Shown here in pieces: positions 33,418 through 41,407 of a DNA stretch of 41,412 bases. Made by a program: the position numbers and the translations under genes. The notes beneath the pieces were generated by a model that did not search any database, was not told the origin of the DNA, and was given only the letters and a program-made list of their open reading frames with translations. This DNA comes from an uncultured Ruminococcus sp. (GTDB lineage Bacteria > Bacillota > Clostridia > Lachnospirales > Lachnospiraceae): contig USFD01000020.1 in NCBI GenBank assembly GCA_900553885.1, positions 1-41,412 of the forward strand. Reading direction: 5' to 3'. Position 1 is the first letter of the stretch; every line of letters starts with the position of its first letter.

Positions 33418-34212
33418 ATGAAATTAGGATTTATCGGAACAGGAAACATGGCGGGAGCGATCATGGGAGGCATTATCAAAAAAGGTCTTATCGCTCCGGA
33501 GGAGATAATCGGCGCGGATATTATGCCGCAGAGCAGAGAACGTGTAAAGGAGACTTACGGAATTACGGTGACTGCAGACAACAGGGAGGCGGCAGAAAAG
33601 TCAGATGTGCTGATTCTTTCTGTAAAGCCGCAGTTTTATGCGCAGACCATCGCGGAAATCAGAGACTGTATCAGGGAAAACCAGCTGATTATAACGATTG
33701 CACCGGGAAAAACCCTGGACTGGCTGGAGGAACAGTTTAAAAAACCGGTAAAAATTATCCGTACCATGCCCAATACACCGGCGCTGGTGGGCGAAGGAAT
33801 GACAGCCGCCTGCCCCAACTCCTATGTTACGGAAGAAGAGAAGGCATACGCGCTGGAGATACTCGGCTCTTTCGGAAAAGTTGAAGTTGTGCCGGAGCAT
33901 CTGATCGATGCGGTCGTAGCTGTAAGCGGAAGTTCGCCGGCTTATGTATTCCTGTTTATCGAGGCTATGGCAGACGCTGCAGTGGCAGAAGGCATGCCCA
34001 GACAGCAGGCATATCAGTTTGCCGCCCAGGCCGTTTACGGAAGCGCGAAAATGGTGATGGAAACCGGAAAACATCCCGGCGAACTTAAAGACATGGTATG
34101 CTCCCCGGCCGGGACAACAATCGAGGCCGTACGGGTCCTGGAAGAAAAAGGCTTCCGCAGCGCAGTAATAGAAGCAATGAAAGCATGCGCCGAAATTTCC
34201 AGAAATTTATAG
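33418..34212 (+). CDS. proC: Pyrroline-5-carboxylate reductase
   Basis: Last step of proline synthesis, reducing P5C with NADPH. 264 residues. N-terminal Rossmann motif LGFIGTGNMAGAIMGG, a VLILSVKPQF segment, RTMPNTPALVGEGMTA, and a helical dimer domain with VSGSSPAYVFLFIEAMADAA and LKDMVCSPAGTTIEAVRVLE, all normal for ProC. ATG follows GAGAGGAG. Closed by the palindrome at 34221-34265. Confidence 0.95.
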   Translation: MKLGFIGTGNMAGAIMGGIIKKGLIAPEEIIGADIMPQSRERVKETYGITVTADNREAAEKSDVLILSVKPQFYAQTIAEIRDCIRENQLIITIAPGKTLDWLEEQFKKPVKIIRTMPNTPALVGEGMTAACPNSYVTEEEKAYALEILGSFGKVEVVPEHLIDAVVAVSGSSPAYVFLFIEAMADAAVAEGMPRQQAYQFAAQAVYGSAKMVMETGKHPGELKDMVCSPAGTTIEAVRVLEEKGFRSAVIEAMKACAEISRNL

Positions 34213-34220
34213 ACACTTAG

Positions 34221-34265
34221 GACAACTTGAACCAAGGGGGTCAGACCCCTTTGGCTCAAGCTGTC
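34221..34265. repeat. REP-like palindrome between proC and nrdG
   Basis: GACAACTTGAACCAAGGGGG (34221-34240) and CCCCTTTGGCTCAAGCTGTC (34246-34265), loop TCAGA. The mismatches are mostly A-C on the plus strand but become G-U pairs on the minus strand, so the fold is better as minus-strand RNA. No T-run. The inner GGGGGTCAGACCCC resembles dispersed palindromic repeats known in many genomes. Confidence 0.7.
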
Positions 34266-34318
34266 AGACAATTATGATAATATCAGCCTAAACCGCCTGA
34301 TCCTTTAGGAGAGAGACT

Positions 34319-35014
34319 ATGAATATACAGGGACTTCAGAAACTGACTCTTTTAGATTATCCGGGCAGAGTGGCCTGCACGGTTTTCCTTGCGGGCTGCA
34401 ATTTCCGCTGCCCCTTCTGCCACAATGCTTCTCTTGTGACGCATATTGATCCGGAAAATGATATTCCTCAGGAGGAAGTGCTGGCTTTTCTGAAGAAGCG
34501 CCAGGGAATTCTTGACGGTGTGTGCATTACCGGAGGAGAGCCGCTTCTGTCTCCGGACCTGGAGAAGTTTATGGAGAAAGTAAAAGAAATGGGCTATCTG
34601 ATCAAGCTGGATACCAACGGAAGCAATGTGAACCGTCTGAAATATCTGGCAGACCGGAAGCTGATCGACTATGTGGCTATGGATATCAAGAATGTGCCGG
34701 ATAAATACGGCATGACAATCGGGATTGAAGGATACAATCCGGAAAATGTTATCCGCAGCGCGGAGTATCTTCTGTCAGGGGCGGTACCCTGCGAGTTCCG
34801 CACCACGGTCGTCCGGGAGTTCCACAAAAGGGACGATTTTGAGGGGATCGGCCGCTGGCTGAAAGGAGCGGAAAAATATTACCTGCAGAGTTTTGTGGAT
34901 TCCGGAGACGTGATACAGCCGGGACTGCGCGCGTATACAAAAGATATTCTGGAACAGGCTCTGGCGATTGTGAGAAAATATATCCCAGGGGCGCAACTGC
35001 GGGGGATGGACTGA
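34319..35014 (+). CDS. nrdG: Anaerobic ribonucleotide reductase activating protein NrdG (radical SAM)
   Basis: Radical SAM enzyme that generates the glycyl radical on NrdD, 231 residues. The motif LAGCNFRCPFC gives Cys27-x3-Cys31-x2-Cys34; also YPGR near the start, an ITGGEPLL motif, KLDTNGSN and VAMDIKNVP. This is the longer NrdG type. ATG follows TAGGAGAG. The gene precedes nrdD by 207 bases, with a terminator between, so it is transcribed separately or with read-through. Confidence 0.93.
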   Translation: MNIQGLQKLTLLDYPGRVACTVFLAGCNFRCPFCHNASLVTHIDPENDIPQEEVLAFLKKRQGILDGVCITGGEPLLSPDLEKFMEKVKEMGYLIKLDTNGSNVNRLKYLADRKLIDYVAMDIKNVPDKYGMTIGIEGYNPENVIRSAEYLLSGAVPCEFRTTVVREFHKRDDFEGIGRWLKGAEKYYLQSFVDSGDVIQPGLRAYTKDILEQALAIVRKYIPGAQLRGMD

Positions 35015-35065
35015 AGAAAGCAGGTTTTCCGCAGGCGTCTGCGTGAGAATGCGAAGAAATACAAA

Positions 35066-35120
35066 ACACCAATATCTAGTCTTTGTTAAAAAAGAAACAC
35101 ACTAGATATTGGTGTTTTTT
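35066..35120 (+). terminator. Terminator after nrdG with arms resembling NrdR boxes
   Basis: ACACCAATATCTAGT (35066-35080) and ACTAGATATTGGTGT (35101-35115) pair perfectly, followed by five T. The arms also resemble NrdR boxes (ACAC..ATAT..GTGT). They lie about 33 bp apart just before the nrdD promoter. Confidence 0.9.
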
Positions 35121-35121
35121 G

Positions 35122-35151
35122 TTGACATAAAATATGCGCGAATGATAGAAT
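35122..35151 (+). promoter_or_regulatory. nrdD promoter
   Basis: -35 TTGACA (35122-35127), 18-base spacer, -10 TAGAAT (35146-35151) with TG upstream (35143-35144). About 70 bases before the nrdD start. Confidence 0.75.
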
Positions 35152-35221
35152 GGATTCAGACACCCTTTACAGGTAGAGAGAACGAGACATAAGCAGAAAA
35201 AAAGAAAGGAGACAGGCGGGT

Positions 35222-37591
35222 ATGTATCAGGTTAAAAAAAGAGACGGTAAGATCGTGGAATTTAACCTTGTGAAAATAAGTGAAGCAATCCGGAAAGCCT
35301 TCGAGGCCCAGGAGAAGAACTATAATCAGGATATTATCGATATGCTGGCCCTGAAGGTAACGGCGGCCTTTGAGCCGAAGATCAGTGATGAGCTGATTGC
35401 AGTGGAAGATATTCAGGACAGTGTGGAGTCTGTACTGATTCAGGCCGGGTATGATGACGTAGCGAAGGGCTATATTCTGTACCGGAAGCAGAGAGAAAAA
35501 ATCCGGAATCTGAATTCCACACTTCTGGACTATAAGGAAATCGTGGACAGTTATGTCAAAGTAACGGACTGGCGGGTGAAGGAAAACTCGACGGTAACTT
35601 ATTCGGTAGGCGGTCTTATTCTGAGCAATTCCGGCGCCATTACGGCAAATTACTGGCTGTCCGAGATCTATGATGAAGAGATCGGAAAAGCACACAAAAA
35701 CGCGGATATTCATATTCATGATCTGTCCATGCTCACCGGATACTGCGCAGGATGGTCCTTAAAGCAGCTGATTCAGGAGGGCCTGGGCGGAATCCCGGGA
35801 AGAATTACATCGGCTCCGGCAAAGCATTTAAGCGTACTCTGCAACCAGATGGTCAATTTCCTGGGAATTATGCAGAACGAGTGGGCCGGCGCTCAGGCGT
35901 TTTCCTCGTTTGACACCTATCTTGCACCGTTTGTAAGGGCGGATCACCTGACCTATCCCGAGGTGAAAAAATGCATTGAGTCCTTTATTTACGGTGTGAA
36001 TATTCCGTCCAGATGGGGGACGCAGGCTCCGTTTTCCAATATTACACTGGACTGGACCGTGCCCAATGATCTGAAAAATCTTCCTGCAATTGTAGGCGGA
36101 AAAGAGATGGACTTCACCTATGGCGACTGCAAGGAAGAGATGGACATGATTAACCGGGCGTTTATCGAGACGATGATCGAAGGCGATGCAGAAGGAAGGG
36201 GCTTCCAGTATCCCATTCCTACCTATTCAATTACAAAAGATTTTGACTGGTCGGATACGTTGAACAACCGCCTTCTGTTTGAAATGACCGCCAAGTATGG
36301 TACGCCTTATTTCTCCAACTATATTAACAGCGACATGGAACCCAGCGACGTGCGGAGTATGTGCTGCCGTCTCCGTCTGGATCTGAGAGAGCTGCGCAAG
36401 AAATCCGGCGGTTTCTTCGGAAGCGGAGAGAGTACGGGGTCTGTGGGCGTTGTTACGATAAACATGCCCCGAATTGCATATCTGGCGGAAAATGAGGAAG
36501 ACTTTTACAGGAGACTTGACAGGCTGATGGATATTTCCGCACGTTCTCTGCACATCAAACGTACAGTAATAACAAAGCTTCTCAACGAAGGCCTTTACCC
36601 GTATACGAAGAGATATCTGGGCACGTTTGACAATCATTTCTCAACAATCGGTCTGATCGGTATGAATGAGGCGGGACTGAATGCAAAATGGATCCGGAAA
36701 GACCTGACGTCGCCGGAGACCCAGCAGTTTACGAAAGATGTGCTCAATCATATGCGTGAGCGCCTGTCGGATTACCAGGAAATGTACGGAGATCTCTATA
36801 ATCTGGAAGCCACACCGGCAGAGTCTACCACATATCGTCTGGCGAAACACGATGTGGCTCAGTTCCCGGACATTATTACGGCGGCAGAGAAGAACGGAAC
36901 TCCTTATTATACAAACAGTTCCCATCTTCCGGTAGGATATACGGATGATGTATTTGAAGCGCTGGATATACAGGATGAACTTCAGACGCTGTATACTTCA
37001 GGAACTGTATTCCATACATTCCTGGGAGAGAAACTTCCCGACTGGAAGGCGGCGGCAGCGCTGGTAAGAAAGATTGCGGAAAACTATAAACTTCCATACT
37101 ATACAATGTCACCCACCTATTCGATCTGTAAAAATCACGGCTATATTACAGGAGAACAGTACAAATGTCCGTACTGCGGGACAGAGACGGAAGTATACAG
37201 TCGCATTACAGGATATTACCGTCCGGTGAAAAACTGGAATGACGGAAAGACTCAGGAATTTAAGGAACGCCGCGTATACGACATATCAAACTCTCATATG
37301 CGCCCCAGAACTCTGGCGGCGGTGAAGGAAGCAAAGAAATCTGAGACGGGAACAGAAGAAGTAAGAACCCTTCTGTTTACGACCCGGACGTGTCCGAACT
37401 GCCGTGTGGCGGCAAATTCACTGGAAAAGGCACACATTCCTTATGAAGTTGTAGATGCGGAAGAAAACCGGGAACTGGTAGAACAGTACGGAGTTATGCA
37501 GGCGCCGACTTTGATTGTGGTAAAAGACGGCCGGGTTTCAAAGTTTGCAAATGCGTCAAATATTAAAAGTTATGCAGAAAAGGAAGGCTGA
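35222..37591 (+). CDS. nrdD: Class III anaerobic ribonucleotide reductase with C-terminal thioredoxin-like domain
   Basis: Oxygen-sensitive reductase of ribonucleoside triphosphates, 789 residues. The N-terminal ATP-cone (about 1-95) starts MYQVKKRDGKIVEF. The glycyl-radical motif RITGYYRPV places the radical Gly664. A zinc-binding cluster lies before it (CKNHGYITGEQYKCPYCG). From about residue 710 a thioredoxin/glutaredoxin-like domain follows, with active-site Cys724-Pro-Asn-Cys727 and a cis-Pro segment MQAPTLIVVKDG. Most NrdD proteins lack this domain and use formate. The gene is followed 3 bases later by thioredoxin reductase, suggesting TrxB-fused-thioredoxin electron delivery. Activated by NrdG upstream. 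ATG follows AAAGGAGAC. Confidence 0.93.
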   Translation: MYQVKKRDGKIVEFNLVKISEAIRKAFEAQEKNYNQDIIDMLALKVTAAFEPKISDELIAVEDIQDSVESVLIQAGYDDVAKGYILYRKQREKIRNLNSTLLDYKEIVDSYVKVTDWRVKENSTVTYSVGGLILSNSGAITANYWLSEIYDEEIGKAHKNADIHIHDLSMLTGYCAGWSLKQLIQEGLGGIPGRITSAPAKHLSVLCNQMVNFLGIMQNEWAGAQAFSSFDTYLAPFVRADHLTYPEVKKCIESFIYGVNIPSRWGTQAPFSNITLDWTVPNDLKNLPAIVGGKEMDFTYGDCKEEMDMINRAFIETMIEGDAEGRGFQYPIPTYSITKDFDWSDTLNNRLLFEMTAKYGTPYFSNYINSDMEPSDVRSMCCRLRLDLRELRKKSGGFFGSGESTGSVGVVTINMPRIAYLAENEEDFYRRLDRLMDISARSLHIKRTVITKLLNEGLYPYTKRYLGTFDNHFSTIGLIGMNEAGLNAKWIRKDLTSPETQQFTKDVLNHMRERLSDYQEMYGDLYNLEATPAESTTYRLAKHDVAQFPDIITAAEKNGTPYYTNSSHLPVGYTDDVFEALDIQDELQTLYTSGTVFHTFLGEKLPDWKAAAALVRKIAENYKLPYYTMSPTYSICKNHGYITGEQYKCPYCGTETEVYSRITGYYRPVKNWNDGKTQEFKERRVYDISNSHMRPRTLAAVKEAKKSETGTEEVRTLLFTTRTCPNCRVAANSLEKAHIPYEVVDAEENRELVEQYGVMQAPTLIVVKDGRVSKFANASNIKSYAEKEG

Positions 37592-37594
37592 TTT

Positions 37595-38497
37595 ATGTAC
37601 GATATTGGAATTGTAGGAGGCGGAACCGCCGGAATGACAGCTGCCATTTACGGACAGCGGGCAGGAAAGAAAACAATCATTATTGAAGGAGGCAATTTCG
37701 GCGGGCAGATTACCTCGTCCCCGAATGTGGAAAATTATCCCGGCATTGCCAGTGTAAGCGGAAGCGAATTCTCTATGAATCTTCTTGACCAGGCAATGAA
37801 ACTCGGAGCAGAGACGGTGGTTGAAAAAGTAACCGGAATCCGCAGCGAGGACGGAATTAAGGTAATAGAGACAACCGGCGGAGCATATCCGTGCCGCAGT
37901 GTTATCCTTGCAACCGGCGTGACCCACCGCCATCTTGGATTGGCTGATGAAGAACGGCTGACCGGTGCCGGAGTTTCCTACTGTGCTACCTGTGACGGCG
38001 CGTTTTTCCGCGGAAGAGATGTGGCTGTAATCGGCGGCGGAAGCACAGCTCTTCAGGATGCCGAGTTCCTGTCCAATTACTGCAACAAAGTTTATCTGGT
38101 ACATCGCAGAGACGAATTCCGGGGAGAGGACAGTATTGTAAAACGTCTTTCTACGAAAGAAAATGTAGAGTTCGTTCTGAGTGCTGTGGTAAAAAAGATT
38201 CTGGGTGAAAATGTGGTGGAAGGCCTGATCCTTACCAACAAAAAGACCGGAGAAGATTTCCGGCTTGATGTGGCGGGAGTATTTATCGCCGTGGGCCAGA
38301 TTCCGCAGAATGAAATTTTTGCCGATGTGGTGAAACTTGATGGAAGCGGATTCATTCTTGCGGCGGAAGACTGCTTGACTTCCGCGCCGGGAATTTTTGC
38401 GGCAGGAGACTGCCGTACAAAGGAAGTCCGTCAGCTTACAACAGCCGCCGCCGATGGAGCGGTAGCCGCTCTGGCAGCCTGCAAGTATATCGCCTGA
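37595..38497 (+). CDS. trxB: Thioredoxin reductase
   Basis: FAD- and NADPH-dependent disulfide reductase, 300 residues. The FAD motif GIVGGGTAGMTAAIYG, redox pair Cys130-Ala-Thr-Cys133 in SYCATCDG, NADPH motif VIGGGSTALQDAEF followed by HRRDEFRG (an NADPH-type arginine pattern), and FAD motif AAGDCRTKEVRQLTTAAADG are all present. The start is 3 bases after nrdD, so they are co-transcribed; the likely substrate is the thioredoxin-like domain fused to NrdD, besides free thioredoxin. The stop is 3 bases from the stop of bioY on the other strand, with no terminator seen between them. Confidence 0.95.
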   Translation: MYDIGIVGGGTAGMTAAIYGQRAGKKTIIIEGGNFGGQITSSPNVENYPGIASVSGSEFSMNLLDQAMKLGAETVVEKVTGIRSEDGIKVIETTGGAYPCRSVILATGVTHRHLGLADEERLTGAGVSYCATCDGAFFRGRDVAVIGGGSTALQDAEFLSNYCNKVYLVHRRDEFRGEDSIVKRLSTKENVEFVLSAVVKKILGENVVEGLILTNKKTGEDFRLDVAGVFIAVGQIPQNEIFADVVKLDGSGFILAAEDCLTSAPGIFAAGDCRTKEVRQLTTAAADGAVAALAACKYIA

Positions 38498-38500
38498 GTG

Positions 38501-39079
38501 TCAGCCGGAATATTGCAGTCCCTTCTGCACTGCCGTGCCAAGCTTCGGCCCGGCCAGAGCGGCAAGGATGATTTTCACAGTGTCTCCGGGCAGATAGGGG
38601 ATTACCCCTGCAGCCAGCGCGGCCTGGAAGGTCAGGTGCATCTGGCCGGCCAGCCAGACTGTTCCGAAGAGATAGCATACGGCTGTTCCAAGGATCATGC
38701 CGGCTACAGCTGCGGTATTTCTTCCGGAAAAACGGCGCATAAGGGCGCCCTGAATCAGTGCCAGGAAAAGAAATCCGATGAGATATCCTCCGGTAGGCCC
38801 GGCCAGTTTTCCGATACCGCCGCTGAAGGCGGAGAAGACAGGAAGTCCGGCGGCGCCCAGACAGAGATAGATCAGGCAGCTTACGGTTCCGGCTTTCAGA
38901 CCCAGCACATAAACAGCTATGTAAATGGCAAAATTGGTAAGTGTAACAGGAACAGGGCTTGCCGGCAGAGGAAGAGAGAGCGGCCCGACAATGCAGATGA
39001 CGGCAGTCATCAGACCGGTAAGCGTCAGGAATTTCGTCCGGGAGGATCCGGGGCGTACAGTATTTCTGCGGTCAGACAT
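38501..39079 (-). CDS. bioY: Biotin transporter substrate-binding subunit BioY
   Basis: S-component of an ECF-type biotin importer, 192 residues. ATG at 39079 is chosen because AAAAGGAG lies just upstream; the in-frame ATG at 39115 is before the site. About six hydrophobic helices, and BioY-like segments: GPLSLPLPASPVPVTLTNFA, LPVFSAFSGGIGKLAGPTGG and PYLPGDTVKIILA. A BirA box and promoter upstream support biotin repression. No ECF ATPase or T-component nearby, so it would use a shared module. Confidence 0.95.
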   Translation of the reverse strand: MSDRRNTVRPGSSRTKFLTLTGLMTAVICIVGPLSLPLPASPVPVTLTNFAIYIAVYVLGLKAGTVSCLIYLCLGAAGLPVFSAFSGGIGKLAGPTGGYLIGFLFLALIQGALMRRFSGRNTAAVAGMILGTAVCYLFGTVWLAGQMHLTFQAALAAGVIPYLPGDTVKIILAALAGPKLGTAVQKGLQYSG

Positions 39080-39166
39080 AGTAATTATCTCCTTTTTATG
39101 GATCATCAGAGGCATAGGGGAAACAACTCCGTATATGCCCCGGATGGTCCTGTTTTTCTGTAAGAC

Positions 39167-39195
39167 ACTATAAGGGATGAAAGACCTATTGTCAA
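39167..39195 (-). promoter_or_regulatory. bioY promoter
   Basis: Minus strand: -35 TTGACA (39195-39190), 17-base spacer, -10 TATAGT (39172-39167). Confidence 0.8.
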
Positions 39196-39219
39196 CTAAA
39201 AAATAAAAACAGTTAACAA
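39189..39219. promoter_or_regulatory. BirA (biotin repressor) operator
   Basis: TTGTTAAC (minus 39219-39212), 15-base spacer, GTTGACAA (39196-39189), matching the Firmicute biotin operator pattern TTGTTAAC-N15-GTTAACAA. It covers the -35 of bioY, so BirA-biotin should block transcription. Confidence 0.85.
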
Positions 39220-39263
39220 ATGGATTATTTTATAAAAATGTTATGAACGGCTCCGGATATGCG

Positions 39264-39272
39264 TGATATAAT
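39264..39272 (+). promoter_or_regulatory. Extended -10 promoter of the DUF5685-DnaJ operon
   Basis: TGATATAAT (39264-39272), an extended -10 very like the one at 30321-30329. The -35 is poor (TTATGA region at 39241). The operon starts 58 bases later. Confidence 0.5.
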
Positions 39273-39329
39273 AGCAGAAAACAGCGCTCCGGACGAAAGT
39301 CTGCAGATTCGGGAAGGAAGAAAAATATC

Positions 39330-40166
39330 ATGTTTGGCTATGTTACTATCTGTGAACCAGAACTGAAGGTAAAGGATTTAAAAAAGTATAAGGCCTATTA
39401 CTGCGGACTCTGCCGTTCGCTGAAAGAAGACTATGGTTTTATGGGACAGATGACCCTTACCTACGATATGACCTTTGCGGTTATTCTCCTGTCTTCTCTG
39501 TACGAAACGGAGACGGAGATGCAGATGCATCGCTGTAAAGTGCACCCCGTAAAAAAACAGAGGATGCTGAGAAACGAGATTACGTCATATGCGGCAGCAA
39601 TGAACGTGCTGCTGGCATATTATCATATGAAGGATGACTGGGAAGACGACCGGAAGGTCAGCAGTCTGATGACAGAGGGGCTGCTCCGGCGAAAGGCCGG
39701 GAAAATTAAGAAAGCCTATCCCAGGCAGAGCCAGGCTATCCGGCGGGAGCTGAAAGCCCTGGCAGAGTGCGAAAAGACGGACAGTACAGATATTGACCGC
39801 ACCGCAGGATGCTTTGGAAGGCTGATGGAAGAACTGTTTGTGTACCGTGAGGACGGATGGGAGCGGAGTCTCAGAAAAATGGGCTTTTTCCTGGGAAAAT
39901 ATATTTATATTATGGATGCATACGAAGATCTGCCGGAGGATATTGAAAAGGGCAGATATAATCCTCTGAAGAAAATTTATGAAAAGGAAGATTATGAGGA
40001 GAGGATGCATCAGATTCTCTGCATGATGATTGCGGAGAGTACCGCCGAATTCGAGCGCCTTCCATGTCTTGTAGATGTGGACATTTTAAGAAATATATTG
40101 TATGATGGAGTCTGGAATCGCTATAATAAGCTACAGATGAAGAAAAGTGAGGAAAGGAAAAAATGA
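39330..40166 (+). CDS. DUF5685-type protein of unknown function
   Basis: 278 residues, no signal peptide and no clear membrane helix. N-terminus MFGYVTICEPELKVKDLKKY followed by CGLCRSLKEDYGFMGQMTLTYDM, features I associate with a family named DUF5685 in Lachnospiraceae. Two Cys lie in YYCGLCR (CxxC), and a Cys at CKVHPVKKQ follows. The C-terminal part is helical and charged. ATG follows GGAAGGAAG. The stop overlaps the DnaJ gene by 4 bases (ATGA), so the two proteins are probably co-translated and may act together. Confidence 0.7.
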   Translation: MFGYVTICEPELKVKDLKKYKAYYCGLCRSLKEDYGFMGQMTLTYDMTFAVILLSSLYETETEMQMHRCKVHPVKKQRMLRNEITSYAAAMNVLLAYYHMKDDWEDDRKVSSLMTEGLLRRKAGKIKKAYPRQSQAIRRELKALAECEKTDSTDIDRTAGCFGRLMEELFVYREDGWERSLRKMGFFLGKYIYIMDAYEDLPEDIEKGRYNPLKKIYEKEDYEERMHQILCMMIAESTAEFERLPCLVDVDILRNILYDGVWNRYNKLQMKKSEERKK

Positions 40167-40822
40167 CAAAAAACCCATATGATGTGCTGGGCGTGTCCCC
40201 CAGTGCGTCGGATGATGAGATAAAGAAGGCATACCGCGAGCTTACGCGGAAATACCATCCGGATGCCAATGTAGATAATCCTCTGGCTGATCTGGCGGAG
40301 GAAAAGTTCAAGGAAGTACAGGAGGCATATGACACGATTATGCATGAGCGCGCTTCCGGCAGCTCCGGCGGTTATTCCTACGGAGGTTCATCGTCCGGCA
40401 GTTCGGGCAGTTATTCTTATGGCGGCAGTTCTTCCCAGGGAGGCGCGCCGGATCCCAGGCTTCAGGCAGCGGTAAATTATATTAACAGCAGACGTTTCCG
40501 GGAAGCGCTGAATACTCTGGATCAGGTTCCGGACCGCTCCGCACTCTGGTATTACTTAAGCGGATGTGCGAATGCAGGACTGGGCAATAATGTTCTTGCA
40601 AGAGACCATGCCGCTCAGGCTGTGAATATGGAACCGAATAATCCTCAGTACAGACAGCTTTTAAATCAGCTTGATTTCAGTACCAGAAGATATCAGAGCA
40701 GTCCATACGGTTCCGGCTACGGCTCCGGTTCGTCCTGCGGCACGGGAAATATGTGCTGTGATCTTTTTATTGCGGATCAGCTCTGTGAATGTATGGGAGG
40801 AGATCTTTGTTCATGCATGTAA
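40163..40822 (+). CDS. DnaJ-domain protein with Cys-rich C-terminus
   Basis: 219 residues. N-terminal J domain (about 3-66), DVLGVSPSASDDEIKKAYRE and the HPD motif at 32-34 (RKYHPDANV), the signature of a DnaK co-chaperone. A Gly/Ser/Tyr linker (GGYSYGGSSSG) and a TPR-like helical segment (about 100-165, LQAAVNYINSRRFREALNTL) follow. The C-terminus is Cys-rich (CGTGNMCCDLFIADQLCECM, ending LCSCM), possibly metal or cluster binding. It overlaps DUF5685 by ATGA, and overlaps the membrane gene at 40813 by 10 bases. Its client is unknown. Confidence 0.85.
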   Translation: MTKNPYDVLGVSPSASDDEIKKAYRELTRKYHPDANVDNPLADLAEEKFKEVQEAYDTIMHERASGSSGGYSYGGSSSGSSGSYSYGGSSSQGGAPDPRLQAAVNYINSRRFREALNTLDQVPDRSALWYYLSGCANAGLGNNVLARDHAAQAVNMEPNNPQYRQLLNQLDFSTRRYQSSPYGSGYGSGSSCGTGNMCCDLFIADQLCECMGGDLCSCM

Positions 40823-41346
40823 AGGCAAAAACGATGGCGTTCGGCGGTCTGCTTCTGGCTCTGACAGTAGTTTTTATGGCGCTTGGCAGTATTATTGAGA
40901 CAAGTACCCTGTTTCTGCTTGCTGCGGCCTCTTTTTTTGTGGGAATTGTTGTCAGAGAGTTTGGCCTGCGGGTCGGAGCGGCTTTTTATATAGCAGCTGT
41001 ACTGCTCGGATTTATTACAGCGCCGAACAAATTTTACGTAATCACATTCGCCGCAATGGGCTTTTATATCTGGGGCATTGAGGCAGTGTGGAAATGGCTG
41101 GAAAAACGCCATGAAATGAAGAAAAGAACGATTTTCTTCTGGGTTTCAAAATATGTAATCTTCAATATAATGTACGTGCCGATCGTATTTCTGTTCCGGG
41201 ATCTTCTTTTTACGCAGGCCATACCGGATATGGCCATGGCAGGAGTGATTGCAGGCGGACAGATCGCCTTGTTGATCTATGACAGGGCATATGATTATGT
41301 TCAGGCCCATGTATGGGGGAAGATGCGCGGAAGAGTACTGAAGTGA
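40813..41346 (+). CDS. Polytopic membrane protein of unknown function
   Basis: 177 residues from ATG at 40813 (M-H-V-K-A-K). This is chosen because GGGAGGAG (40795-40802) precedes it; the in-frame ATG at 40789 lies before the site. About five hydrophobic segments: AFGGLLLALTVVFMALGSII, LFLLAAASFFVGIVV, AAFYIAAVLLGFITA, VIFNIMYVPIVFLF and MAMAGVIAGGQIALLIYD, with a Lys-rich loop (KRHEMKKR) between. I cannot name a family. It overlaps the DnaJ gene and ends the operon, before the terminator at 41361. Confidence 0.75.
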   Translation: MHVKAKTMAFGGLLLALTVVFMALGSIIETSTLFLLAAASFFVGIVVREFGLRVGAAFYIAAVLLGFITAPNKFYVITFAAMGFYIWGIEAVWKWLEKRHEMKKRTIFFWVSKYVIFNIMYVPIVFLFRDLLFTQAIPDMAMAGVIAGGQIALLIYDRAYDYVQAHVWGKMRGRVLK

Positions 41347-41360
41347 AAAACGAAAAAGGA

Positions 41361-41407
41361 GCTGTCGCATCAATGATTAGAAAATCATAGATGCGGCAGC
41401 ATCTTTT
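41361..41407 (+). terminator. Terminator after the membrane protein
   Basis: GCTGTCGCATC (41361-41371) with GATGCGGCAGC (41390-41400), one G-U pair, inner ATGATT/AATCAT pairs, followed after ATC by five T (41403-41407). Confidence 0.9.

Noticed and set aside
33393..33740. Overlapping frame before and inside proC
   Set aside because: Out-of-frame shadow of proC with unlikely composition; the proC start at 33418 has a good ribosome binding site.
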